Origin: an uncultured Ellagibacter sp.
Lineage (GTDB): Bacteria > Actinomycetota > Coriobacteriia > Coriobacteriales > Eggerthellaceae
Direction: 5' to 3'
Assembly: GCA_934613165.1 (NCBI GenBank)
Contig: CAKTSW010000001.1
Location: 1 to 29,619, forward strand
Length of the DNA: 29,619 bases
A program made the translations under genes and the position numbers. Positions 12,758 through 19,629 of the stretch are shown here, piece by piece (position 1 is the stretch's first letter; each line of letters starts with the position of its first letter). The notes under the pieces were generated by a model. It was not told the DNA's origin. It worked only from the letters and a program-made list of their open reading frames with translations, and did no database searches.

Positions 12758-13107
12758 GCGACTGCAGCAGCGACATCAGGGCGCGGCGCGCCGAGCGGTC
12801 CGTGAACGTCGGGAGGTTCGAGGTATTCCCCGATGCGAGGCCCGACAAGGACCAGGCGCGGAAGATCCTGGAGGAGGCGGCCGAGGCGTTCGGCGCGTGG
12901 CAGCGGTACGCCGCCGACGTCGAGACGGGGAGGGGCATGGGCTTCCCGCGCCACGCGATGGTCACGGGGAGCTTCGACGACCTCGCGGACGAGCTGGCCG
13001 ACGTGGTGATGGCGTGCATGAACATGGCGCGCGCGATAGGGATCGTCGACTTCTCGCCGCGCATGGGCGAATGCGCGAGGCGGAACAAGGCGCGCGGGCG
13101 GATGTGA
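12754..13107 (+). CDS. MazG-like nucleotide pyrophosphohydrolase family protein
   Basis: The product is 117 residues. It shows the all-alpha NTP pyrophosphatase pattern: EEAAEAFGAWQ supplies the first acidic cluster and DDLADELADVVMACMNMARA the second, with an ending of ECARRNKARGRM typical of phage MazG-like proteins. These enzymes hydrolyse (d)NTPs to monophosphates and may protect or tune nucleotide pools. The GTG at 12754 is chosen because AAGGAGG lies 8 bases upstream and the codon overlaps the previous stop. It may act alongside the DUF4406 protein. Confidence 0.75.
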   Translation: MSDCSSDIRARRAERSVNVGRFEVFPDARPDKDQARKILEEAAEAFGAWQRYAADVETGRGMGFPRHAMVTGSFDDLADELADVVMACMNMARAIGIVDFSPRMGECARRNKARGRM

Positions 13108-13156
13108 GCCTGCGGTATACTTAACACGTGCAAGGAAACGCTCGGGAAGGGGAAGC

Positions 13157-13621
13157 TTGGCACACGACTACGAGGTGGTGTCGTTCTGCGTCGACGCCTA
13201 CCTGCGCCACATACGCTCTCTCGGCGCGGCGATGGACGACATAGCCGCAGAGATCGCCGAGCACGAGTCGAGGCTCGCCCTCATGGGAGTGAGCTACGAG
13301 GGCAGGCAGGCCGCCTGCTCGCCGACCGCCGACAAGCTGCCCGACGGGGTGATACGCCTCATCGAGCTGCGCGGGCGGCTCGCCGACGAGGTGGCGGCCG
13401 ACATGGCGGACGTGGAGCACGCGCGCTCGCTCTGCCGAGAGGACGAGAACAGGCGCGCCCTCTGGATGCAGAAGGTCGACGGCATGACCTACGCGCAGAT
13501 CGCGAATGCCGCGCACACGAGCGTGAGGACCGCCCGCCGCTGCGTCGAGCGCGGCAAGTGGTCGCTGTACTTCTCCATGCCCGAGGAATGGCGGCGCGAC
13601 CCCATCCCGAACGCCTGCTGA
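13157..13621 (+). CDS. ArpU/RinA-like late transcription regulator
   Basis: The product is 154 residues from a TTG start with AAGGGGAAG upstream. A long helical N-terminal region leads to a sigma-70 region 4-like helix-turn-helix, VDGMTYAQIANAAHTSVRTA then RRCVERGKW. Its position is diagnostic: last gene of the early region, directly before HNH endonuclease and terminase, where ArpU/RinA-type activators sit to switch on late genes. A TATACT -10-like box at 13116-13121 suggests its own promoter. The short palindrome and extended -10 just after the gene are possible targets. Confidence 0.8.
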   Translation: MAHDYEVVSFCVDAYLRHIRSLGAAMDDIAAEIAEHESRLALMGVSYEGRQAACSPTADKLPDGVIRLIELRGRLADEVAADMADVEHARSLCREDENRRALWMQKVDGMTYAQIANAAHTSVRTARRCVERGKWSLYFSMPEEWRRDPIPNAC

Positions 13622-13624
13622 AAA

Positions 13625-13659
13625 GTGGCCACCTTTGGCCACCCCGTGCGTGGTATTCT
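13625..13659 (+). promoter_or_regulatory. Inverted repeat plus extended -10: candidate late or tRNA promoter
   Basis: GTGGCCA-CCTT-TGGCCAC (13625-13642) is a perfect 7-bp inverted repeat. Nine bases later TGGTATTCT (13651-13659) forms an extended -10 box without a clear -35. A dyad just upstream of a -35-less promoter is what an activator-dependent promoter looks like, so the ArpU/RinA-like product may act here. Confidence 0.5.
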
Positions 13660-13687
13660 GTAAGGGCAAGAAATGACGAGGCATGCG

Positions 13688-13713
13688 AAGCCGTCCGCAA
13701 GGGCGGCTTTTTC
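13688..13713 (+). terminator. Rho-independent terminator after the early operon
   Basis: AAGCCGTCC (13688-13696), loop GCAA, GGGCGGCTT (13701-13709, one mismatch), then TTTTTC. It would end the early transcript after the late-regulator gene. It would also limit anything started at 13651-13659 to about 55 bases unless read through. Confidence 0.82.
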
Positions 13714-13727
13714 TATGCCTTGCAAGC

Positions 13728-13815
13728 GGAGCGGTCGCATAGCGGTCGAGTGCGCCGGATTGCTATCCCGGTGGGCCTTCGGGCCCCGAGGGTTCGAATC
13801 CCTCCCGCTCCGCCA
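13728..13815 (+). tRNA. tRNA-Ser (anticodon GCT)
   Basis: Class II tRNA with acceptor GGAGCGG/CCGCTCC and discriminator G; CCA is encoded. The anticodon loop TTGCTAT gives GCT (Ser, AGC/AGT codons). The stem CCGGA/CCCGG has one A-C mismatch next to the loop. The long variable arm is GGGCC-TTCG-GGCCC. The T-arm GAGGG-TTCGAAT-CCCTC is perfect. It lies between the early terminator and the HNH region and is phage-borne. Confidence 0.93.
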
Positions 13816-13843
13816 TTCACAAACCGAAAGAAGGGGGCACGCC

Positions 13844-13987
13844 GTGACCCTGCTCGACCTGGGGCGCATCGCGTCCCGCTACGACACCGAGGCGGCGCAC
13901 GCCATGCTCCACGCGGTGGCCGTCGCGATGGCCAAGGGCGGCTTTTCAACGCCTGGGGGATTCTCGAAACCGAGGGGGCGCTTTTGA
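13844..13987 (+). CDS. 47-residue late-leader protein
   Basis: A GTG start has AAGGGGG upstream. The protein (LLDLGRIASRYDTEAAHAML, then a Gly/Phe-rich end) was not assigned. Its TGA overlaps the TTG of the next small gene, which supports it as a real, coupled frame. Confidence 0.5.
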   Translation: MTLLDLGRIASRYDTEAAHAMLHAVAVAMAKGGFSTPGGFSKPRGRF

Positions 13988-14121
13988 AGACGGGGTACTG
14001 CCTTCTTTGCGGGAGGCTCCGGGTGATTCGCGGCGGGGTGTGCGCGCAATGCGCAAGAGACGACGCCGCCCACCGCGCCCGCAAGGCGAAGCGAGGCTCG
14101 CCCGATGGCGCGCAACGTTAG
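13984..14121 (+). CDS. 45-residue zinc-knuckle protein
   Basis: A TTG start overlaps the previous stop. It has two CxxC pairs (CLLCGRL, CAQCARD), then a basic tail (HRARKAKRGSPDGAQR). This probably binds zinc and nucleic acid. It overlaps the HNH gene by 17 bases, as tightly packed head-module genes do. Confidence 0.6.
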   Translation: MKTGYCLLCGRLRVIRGGVCAQCARDDAAHRARKAKRGSPDGAQR

Positions 14122-14416
14122 GCGCAGCTACGCCCGCGACAAGCTCCGCGCGAGGATGAAGGCCGAGGGCGCGCCGTGCCATCTGTGCGGGATGTCCATC
14201 GACTACTCGCTCCCCGCGGGCGACCCCATGAGCTTCGAGATGGACGAGGTGGTGCCCGTGTCGCGCCTTCCGCTGGAAGAGCGCAAGTCCGCGGCGTGCG
14301 ACCCGTCCAACGTGCGGCCCGCGCACCGCATATGCAACCAGCGCAAGGGAAACCGAATGGAAGGAGAGGCGGGCCCTAAGGTGCTGCGCCTCATCGCGCA
14401 TTCGAGACGTTGGTGA
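14105..14416 (+). CDS. HNH endonuclease
   Basis: The product is 103 residues. PCHLCGMSID and RICNQRKGNR carry the zinc ligands and last helix. FEMDEVVPVSR and SNVRPAHRICN carry the ββα-metal centre; the usual catalytic DH pair appears as D-E. HNH proteins next to terminase and portal genes are required for DNA packaging in HK97-type cos phages such as HK97 gp74, and this gene sits exactly there. It probably nicks DNA together with the large terminase. Confidence 0.88.
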   Translation: MARNVRRSYARDKLRARMKAEGAPCHLCGMSIDYSLPAGDPMSFEMDEVVPVSRLPLEERKSAACDPSNVRPAHRICNQRKGNRMEGEAGPKVLRLIAHSRRW

Positions 14417-14429
14417 CGTTTCCGCAGGT

Positions 14430-14446
14430 GAGGGGGCTACCCCCTC
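14430..14446. other. G/C hairpin near the candidate cos region
   Basis: GAGGGGG-CTA-CCCCCTC forms a perfect 7-bp stem in the 100-base gap between the HNH and small terminase genes, followed by more C-rich sequence. There is no T-tract, so it is unlikely to be a terminator. Cos sites of HNH-encoding phages usually lie in this gap, so the region is a candidate packaging site. The cut site cannot be seen by eye. Confidence 0.4.
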
Positions 14447-14516
14447 CCCCTGGGGCATCCGACGCCCGCGGGCATTGTCGGAATTTACACACAAAGGCGA
14501 AAACATAGGGGGTCTC

Positions 14517-14747
14517 ATGGCCAAGAAGAGCATGGCGAGGGCGTGCAGGAAGGACGCCCGCGTGCAGCTGGAGGCGCTTCGCGACAACCTGGCGGCGCGT
14601 CTCGACGCGTGCGAGGACGAGCGGGCTTACCCGCAGCTCGCGAGGCAGTTCCGCGAGACCCTGAAACAGCTTGAGGAGTTGGGCGGCGACGATGGCGCAG
14701 ACGACCCGATCGCGGCTATCAAGGTCAGCATCGACGCCGCTCGGTAG
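14517..14747 (+). CDS. Terminase small subunit-like protein
   Basis: The product is 76 residues from the ATG with AGGGGG 5 bases upstream; an in-frame TTG at 14475 lacks such a site. The helical protein (LEALRDNLAARLDACEDERA, LARQFRETLKQLEELGG) has the pattern of short small-terminase-like proteins found before the large subunit in actinomycetote phages. It would recognise the packaging site. The last 56 bases overlap the large subunit gene in another frame, suggesting coupled translation. Confidence 0.75.
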   Translation: MAKKSMARACRKDARVQLEALRDNLAARLDACEDERAYPQLARQFRETLKQLEELGGDDGADDPIAAIKVSIDAAR

Positions 14748-16155
14748 GCAGGAGCCGACCTTCGAGGCGCACCCTGACGCGGCCTCGACCGACCTCGACG
14801 CGTGCCTGGCGGCGTGCGAGCTCGGCGGTCTCATGCCGTTCGAGTGGCAGCGCAACGTGCTGCGGCACTGGCTCGGGCGCGACGTGCTCGGCATGTGGTC
14901 GGCCCCGACGTGCGGGCTGTCCGTCCCCCGCCAGAACGGCAAGAGCCTGGGGACGGGCGAGGCGAGGGCGAACTACGGCATGCTCGTGCTAGGGGAGCGC
15001 GTGGTCTACACCGCGCAGCTCCAGAAGACCGCCACCGAGACCTTCGAGGACATGGCGGCGTTCTTCGACTCCCCGCGGCTGCGCCGCTACGTGAAGGAGA
15101 TAAAGACCGCGCTCGGCCGCGAGCAGATCGTGCTCAAGAACGGCGGGCGCGTGAAGTTCCTCGCCCGCACGCGAAACGGCGGCAGGGGCCAGCACGGCGA
15201 CCTGCTCATCTTCGACGAGTCCCAGGACCTGTCGCAGGAATCGCAGGCATCGTTCCTGCCAGCCATATCGGCGTCGCCGAACCCCCAGGTGGTCTACATG
15301 GGCACGCCGCCCGACGCTGCGAGCGACGGCTACGTGTTCTCGTCGATACGGGAGCGCGCCCTCGGCGGCGGGCCGGGGAAGACTGCGTGGGCAGAGTGGT
15401 CGACCGACCGCGTCGGCGACCCGATGGACCAGTCGCGCTACGGCCTGTCGAACCCGTCAATGGGCATAACTATCAAGCTTTCGACCATCCTCGCGGAGGC
15501 CGAGCAGATGCCGCCGCTCACCTTCGCCATGGAGCGGCTTGGGTACTGGCCGCCGAAGGAGGTCCAGCTGAAGCCCCTTATCGACGCCGGGAAATGGAAG
15601 GCGTGCGAGATAGGGGCTGGGGAGGTCCCGGTCGACGGCAAGCTCGCCTACGGGGTGAAGTTCTCGCCCGACGGCAAGGAGGTCGCCCTGTCGGTCGCGC
15701 TCCTGCCCGATTCCGGCCCGTGCCACGTCGAGCTCGTCGAGCTGGCGTCTACCGCGCGCGGCGTCGGGTGGCTGTCATCATGGCTCGCGGAACGGCAGGG
15801 CCGGTGCGCGGTGTGCGTCGTCGACGGCCGTTCCGGGGCGCAGGCGCTCTGCCGCAGGCTCGCCGACGCGGGCTTCCCGAAGCGCGCCATCGTCGAGTGC
15901 GGGGCGTCGGAGGCGGTGTCCGCCGCGTCGCTGTTCCTCGACGCCGTGAACGGGCGCGAGGTCACTCACATCGCGTCTGACGCCATGGACGCGAGCGCAA
16001 CGGCGGCCGTCAAGCGCAGCATCGGCACGAACGGGGCGTTCGGCTTCGGCGATGGGCGCTCCGCTACGTCGACCGCCGTCGAGTCGGCGGCCCTCGCCCT
16101 GTGGGGCGCGAAGACAACGAAGAGAGACCCGAGGAGAAAGCAGGTGGTCTGGTGA
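14692..16155 (+). CDS. terL: Terminase large subunit
   Basis: The product is 487 residues from ATG 14692. No later in-frame start precedes the conserved N-terminus (TPLGRQEPTFE), so the overlap with the small subunit is accepted. The ATPase domain has a Walker A-type loop SVPRQNGKS (about residue 80) and a Walker B LLIFDESQD (about 170). The C-terminal RNase H-like nuclease domain includes LAYGVKFSPDGKEVALSVAL and VCVVDGRSGAQAL. It powers DNA packaging into the prohead and cuts the concatemer with HNH help. Confidence 0.94.
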   Translation: MAQTTRSRLSRSASTPLGRQEPTFEAHPDAASTDLDACLAACELGGLMPFEWQRNVLRHWLGRDVLGMWSAPTCGLSVPRQNGKSLGTGEARANYGMLVLGERVVYTAQLQKTATETFEDMAAFFDSPRLRRYVKEIKTALGREQIVLKNGGRVKFLARTRNGGRGQHGDLLIFDESQDLSQESQASFLPAISASPNPQVVYMGTPPDAASDGYVFSSIRERALGGGPGKTAWAEWSTDRVGDPMDQSRYGLSNPSMGITIKLSTILAEAEQMPPLTFAMERLGYWPPKEVQLKPLIDAGKWKACEIGAGEVPVDGKLAYGVKFSPDGKEVALSVALLPDSGPCHVELVELASTARGVGWLSSWLAERQGRCAVCVVDGRSGAQALCRRLADAGFPKRAIVECGASEAVSAASLFLDAVNGREVTHIASDAMDASATAAVKRSIGTNGAFGFGDGRSATSTAVESAALALWGAKTTKRDPRRKQVVW

Positions 16156-17609
16156 GAAGGGAAATCCCGGCCGCGGTCGCGTCGGCGCGAGGGCTTCTGC
16201 CCGAGGACCGCCAGACCGTGTATTCGCTTCTGCAGCTTTACCGCAAGAAGCTGCCGCGCAACGCGCTGCGTGAGTGCTACTACAAGATGCACGCGCGGCC
16301 GAGGGAGCTCGGCATCAGCGTGCCGCCGAACCTGCGCAGGCTGGAGCAGGCCATGGGATGGCCCGCGAAGGCGGTGAACGCGCTCGCGAACCGCTCGCAG
16401 TTCGACGGGTTCGTGTGCGCGGACGACGATGCGGCCGAGCAGCTCCAGGCAATCGTTGCTGGCAACAGGCTCAAGCAGTGCTACCGCAAGGCCGTCAAAG
16501 GCGAGCTCGTGCACGCGTGCTCGTTCCTCGCCGTGACGGCCGGAGACGCCGACGCGGGGGAGCCCGCCGCAATCGTCCGCGCGTACCCCGCGACGGCGGC
16601 CGCCGCGCTGTGGGACGATCGCGCGAACCGCATCGACGCGGGCATGGTCGTCGTGGCGCGCGACAGGACGGCATCAGGCGGGGACGAGCCGACGTGGGTC
16701 GACGTGTACACGGGCGACGCGGTCATATCCATCGTGCGCAGCGCGCGCGGGTGGTCTGCGACGTACGCCGAGCACGGCATGGGGCGCTGCCTCATGGAAC
16801 CGCTCGCCCACGAGGCGACGCTCGAGCGACCGTTCGGCTCGTCGCGCATCACGCGCGCCGTCATGAGCCTCACCGACGACGCCATGCGGGCGTCCGTGCG
16901 TTCCGAGGTCGCCGCCGAGTTCATGACGTCCCCGCAGAAGTACCTCATGGGCGCCGACTCGGACGTCCTCGACGGCGTGAGCAAGTGGGACGCCTACATC
17001 GGCAACATCTTCGCCGTGACCAAGGACGCCGACGGCGACGTGCCGCAGTTCGGGCAGCTCTCGCAGGGGAGCATGCAGCCCCACATCGACTACATGCGCT
17101 CGCTCGCCGCCCGCTTCTCGGGCGAGACCGACGTGCCAATCTCCGAGCTCGGCGTCGTGTCCGACAACCCGTCGAGCGCGGAGGCCATCTACGCGGCGAA
17201 GGAGCCGCTCGTGGTGAGGGCGCAGAACCTCAATTCCGACAACGGCGACGCGCTCGTGAACGTGGCTCTCATGTCTCTCGCCATCGAGCACGGCACCGAC
17301 TACGCCACCGAGGCCCGCGCCGGACTCGGCGTGCAGGCGCGGTTCCGCAACCCCGCCATGCCATCGATCGTGTCGCAGTCCGACGCGATGGTGAAGATGA
17401 TAAGCGCGCTGCCGTGGCTCGCCGAGTCGGACGTCGCCCTCGAAGAGTTCGGCTTCACTGACGACCAGATACAGCGCCTGCGATCCGACCGCTCCAAGGC
17501 GACGAGCCGGGCGCTCGTGGCATCGGCAGCGCAGGGCACGGGCCTCGCGCTGCCGTCGGCCAACCCGGACGCGGCCGCGCAGCGGATGGCATCTGAGGCG
17601 GTGCAGTGA
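16152..17609 (+). CDS. Portal protein (SPP1 gp6-like)
   Basis: The product is 485 residues from a GTG overlapping the terminase stop. Features of SPP1-type portals are LQLYRKKLPRNALRECYY near the N-terminus, MGWPAKAVNALANRSQFDGF, the GSSRITRAVMSLTDDAMRAS segment, and AEFMTSPQKYLMGA. A helical stem and crown follow. It forms the dodecameric ring for DNA entry at the capsid vertex. It is followed at once by the MuF gene, the usual order. Confidence 0.92.
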   Translation: MRREIPAAVASARGLLPEDRQTVYSLLQLYRKKLPRNALRECYYKMHARPRELGISVPPNLRRLEQAMGWPAKAVNALANRSQFDGFVCADDDAAEQLQAIVAGNRLKQCYRKAVKGELVHACSFLAVTAGDADAGEPAAIVRAYPATAAAALWDDRANRIDAGMVVVARDRTASGGDEPTWVDVYTGDAVISIVRSARGWSATYAEHGMGRCLMEPLAHEATLERPFGSSRITRAVMSLTDDAMRASVRSEVAAEFMTSPQKYLMGADSDVLDGVSKWDAYIGNIFAVTKDADGDVPQFGQLSQGSMQPHIDYMRSLAARFSGETDVPISELGVVSDNPSSAEAIYAAKEPLVVRAQNLNSDNGDALVNVALMSLAIEHGTDYATEARAGLGVQARFRNPAMPSIVSQSDAMVKMISALPWLAESDVALEEFGFTDDQIQRLRSDRSKATSRALVASAAQGTGLALPSANPDAAAQRMASEAVQ

Positions 17610-18763
17610 TTCCGCGCAAGCAGTTCGACGCGTACAACAAGGCGGTGACGAACCTCTCGGACGGCGCGGCGAGGCGCATCGAGTCGGGCATCTGGGCGTG
17701 GCTGCAGACCGACGAGGGCAAGGCCGCGAGCGTGGCCGAATGCCGCGAGTACGCCAAGGGCGTCATGAGCGGCGTCATCCAGGGCTACGACGAGGCTGCG
17801 GCCTCGCTTGCCGCCCAGTGGTACGACAAGCAGGCCGAAGACAACCACTTCAAGCTCCCCGACGCGGTGACGGCGACCGTCTACGACCCGAAGAGGGTGG
17901 ACGAGACGGCGCGGTACCAGGCCAAGAAGCTCGTGAAGGGAGACCTGCGTGGGTTCGCCAAGTACTGCGGAGAGCTGGGCCGCGACGACGTCCTGCGCAG
18001 CCTCAACGAGACGATCATCAAGAACGCCGGGCGCGACAAGAAGAGGGGCGTGCGCTTCGCCCGCGTCCCCACGGGCGCGGAGACGTGCACGTTCTGCCTC
18101 ATGCTCGCGAGTCGCGGCGCGGTCTACCACACGAGGAAGACGGCGGGCGAGTTCCGCCACTTCCACCGAAGGTGCGACTGCAAGGTCGTGCCCGGATTCG
18201 GGGGCGATCCCGACGCCGAGCTCGTGGAAGGAATCAAGCCCAAGGAGCTTTACCTCCGGTACAGGGCTCTCGAACAGATAGATTCGATGGACGCTATCTC
18301 CGCCGCGGACAGGGAAGAGTTTAAGTCGAGGGCGATGACCGTTGACTTCAGCGTTCTTGCAGGGGAAAAGCTCGGGTCGGTTGAATACGATAAGCCGAGG
18401 TCTTTGCTTGAAGAGCATGAAAAGGCAGGGGTTGACTACCTTGCGCTCAATGGCTTCAACGTCAAGACGGTTCCGGAAGACCCAAAAGCCCCCGCAAACC
18501 TCGATATTTCGATAGATGGTGCGTTATGGGAGATGAAGAACCTGACGAACTCGGCAAGCTCTGCCAGCAATCAGGTGAAGAGGGCGAGGATCAAATGGTT
18601 CAAGCTCGGAATCAGCCAGCCGATGACGTGCGTTTTCACTAACGAGGGGAACAAGGGGAGCTTCGATGAAACGTGCAACGCCCTGGACGCGCGTCGAAGA
18701 CGCGGAGAGGTGTTCCTGGTCGTCTCTGAAAACGGGGTCGTCAGGGTTCTGAAAGACAAATAA
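17606..18763 (+). CDS. MuF minor head protein fused to a CdiA-type nuclease toxin domain
   Basis: The product is 385 residues. Residues 1-215 are the phage minor head (MuF/SPP1 gp7-like) part, with the conserved TCTFCLMLASRG (C161, C164) and HFHRRCDC (H187, C190, C192) motifs. From about residue 240 the composition changes. The C-terminal domain contains ANLDISIDGALWEMKN, a D300 and E309-x-K311 pattern of PD-(D/E)xK nucleases like the CdiA C-terminal tRNase domain, then NQVKRARIKWFKLG and a short strand end. MuF-toxin fusions are a known polymorphic-toxin class in temperate phages. Two 60-base lines here count about 48-50% G+C against 65% in the MuF part, suggesting a swapped-in tip. No immunity gene follows. 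Confidence 0.85.
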   Translation: MIPRKQFDAYNKAVTNLSDGAARRIESGIWAWLQTDEGKAASVAECREYAKGVMSGVIQGYDEAAASLAAQWYDKQAEDNHFKLPDAVTATVYDPKRVDETARYQAKKLVKGDLRGFAKYCGELGRDDVLRSLNETIIKNAGRDKKRGVRFARVPTGAETCTFCLMLASRGAVYHTRKTAGEFRHFHRRCDCKVVPGFGGDPDAELVEGIKPKELYLRYRALEQIDSMDAISAADREEFKSRAMTVDFSVLAGEKLGSVEYDKPRSLLEEHEKAGVDYLALNGFNVKTVPEDPKAPANLDISIDGALWEMKNLTNSASSASNQVKRARIKWFKLGISQPMTCVFTNEGNKGSFDETCNALDARRRRGEVFLVVSENGVVRVLKDK

Positions 18764-18810
18764 AGCTGCGGCCGTGTCCCGATTCGAAGGTCGGGGCGTG
18801 CCGCAGCTTT
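18762..18810. terminator. Long stem-loop after the MuF-toxin gene
   Basis: AAAGCTGCGGC (18762-18772) pairs perfectly with GCCGCAGCTTT (18800-18810), and an inner GTCCCGA/TCGGGGC pair extends the fold. The stem overlaps the stop codon. The T-tracts are short on both strands, so it may be a weak or bidirectional terminator, or an RNA-processing/attenuation hairpin between the head genes and the tRNAs. Confidence 0.65.
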
Positions 18811-18841
18811 ATGCGCGAATTCGCTTAACGGCATTATACAC

Positions 18842-18915
18842 ACCTGGCTAGCACAACGGTAGTGCGGTGGTCTCCAAAACCGTTGACCGGGGTCCGATTC
18901 CTCGGCCAGGTGCCA
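18842..18915 (+). tRNA. tRNA-Trp (anticodon CCA)
   Basis: The acceptor is ACCTGGC/GCCAGGT with discriminator G and encoded CCA. The D-arm is GCAC/GTGC. The anticodon loop CTCCAAA gives CCA. The anticodon stem GTGGT/ACCGT has two G-T pairs. The T-arm is CGGGG/CCTCG with loop TCCGATT: position 55, nearly always T (pseudouridine), is C here. The structure is otherwise complete, so it is called a real but divergent tRNA. Confidence 0.88.
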
Positions 18916-18916
18916 T

Positions 18917-19003
18917 CGGGGCGTGGCGGAACAGGCAGACGCGCCAGTCTCAGGAACTGGTGGGCGCAAGCCCGTGCGGGTTCGAGTCCCGCCGCCCCGA
19001 CCA
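18917..19003 (+). tRNA. tRNA-Leu (anticodon CAG)
   Basis: Class II tRNA one base after tRNA-Trp. The acceptor is CGGGGCG/CGCCCCG with discriminator A and encoded CCA. The anticodon arm is CCAGT-CTCAGGA-ACTGG (CAG, reads CTG codons). The variable arm is GGGC-GCAA-GCCC and the T-arm GCGGG-TTCGAGT-CCCGC. CTG-type leucine codons dominate the phage genes by eye, so the tRNA may support late expression. Confidence 0.93.
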
Positions 19004-19013
19004 CGACGGAATC

Positions 19014-19036
19014 AAGTCCCGAGATGGGCTTTTTTC
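19014..19036 (+). terminator. Rho-independent terminator after the tRNA pair
   Basis: AAGTCCC (19014-19020), loop GAGAT, GGGCTT with one G-T pair, then a run of six Ts (19030-19035). It closes the tRNA-Trp/tRNA-Leu unit. Some read-through must occur unless the capsid genes have their own promoter; none was identified in 19037-19136. Confidence 0.72.
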
Positions 19037-19136
19037 ATACCACGCACGCCGCGCGCGGGAAGCGCGGCATCGCACCCTTCAGCCGGGGGAAAGGCTGATC
19101 GAACACGCCCGAGCGGGCGGAAAGGAAGGAACAGAC

Positions 19137-19601
19137 ATGGCAGAAGGATTCACCCCCATCGAGACCCAGGAGGCGTTCGACGCCGCCATCAAGTCGCGCA
19201 TCGAGCGCGCGGAGCGCAAGGTCCGCGAGGAGTTCGGCGACTACGACGACCTCAAGGCGAAGGCCGCCAAATGGGACGAGAAGGAGGAGGGCGAGAAGAC
19301 CGACCTCCAGAAGGCGCGCGAGCGCGTGAAGGAGCTGGAGGACGCCGCCGCCGAGCGCGACGCGTCCGACAAGCTCAAGCTGACGCGCGAGAAGGTCGCG
19401 AAGGCGACGGGCGTCCCCGCCGACATCATCGGCGGCGACGACGAGGAGTCGATGACCGCGTTCGCCGAGGCCGTCGCGAAGTTCGCGAAGAAGGCTCCCG
19501 CGCCCAACAACGGCGCGGCGGGCAGGTTCAGCGCGGGCGGCGGCAAGAACGACTCCGACCTGAGCGAGTTCGCCCGCCAGCTCTTCGGTGAGTCCCGATA
19601 G
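19137..19601 (+). CDS. Capsid scaffolding protein
   Basis: The product is 154 residues from an ATG after AAAGGAAGGA. It is highly charged and helical: IKSRIERAERKVREEFGDYD and LQKARERVKELEDAAAERDA form a coiled coil. It then has the LKLTREKVAKATGVPADIIG segment typical of DUF4355-like scaffolds, a Gly-rich stretch, and a short C-terminal helix SDLSEFARQLFG. It would guide assembly of the major capsid protein encoded next and then leave the head. Confidence 0.88.
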   Translation: MAEGFTPIETQEAFDAAIKSRIERAERKVREEFGDYDDLKAKAAKWDEKEEGEKTDLQKARERVKELEDAAAERDASDKLKLTREKVAKATGVPADIIGGDDEESMTAFAEAVAKFAKKAPAPNNGAAGRFSAGGGKNDSDLSEFARQLFGESR

Positions 19602-19629
19602 CCGTAAACGATAGAAAGAAGGAAGAGAA

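Noticed and set aside
13673..13987. Plus-strand frame from ATG 13673
   Set aside because: It runs straight through the terminator and tRNA-Ser. The 13844 GTG with its own site gives a better, shorter gene in the same frame.
18842..18915. tRNA-Trp as a stop-codon suppressor for genetic-code change
   Set aside because: The anticodon is CCA, not TCA or CTA, and the phage genes end normally at TGA, TAA and TAG.
18867..19136. Upstream extension of the scaffold frame through the tRNAs
   Set aside because: The extension is tRNA and terminator sequence; the ATG at 19137 has a strong ribosome site.
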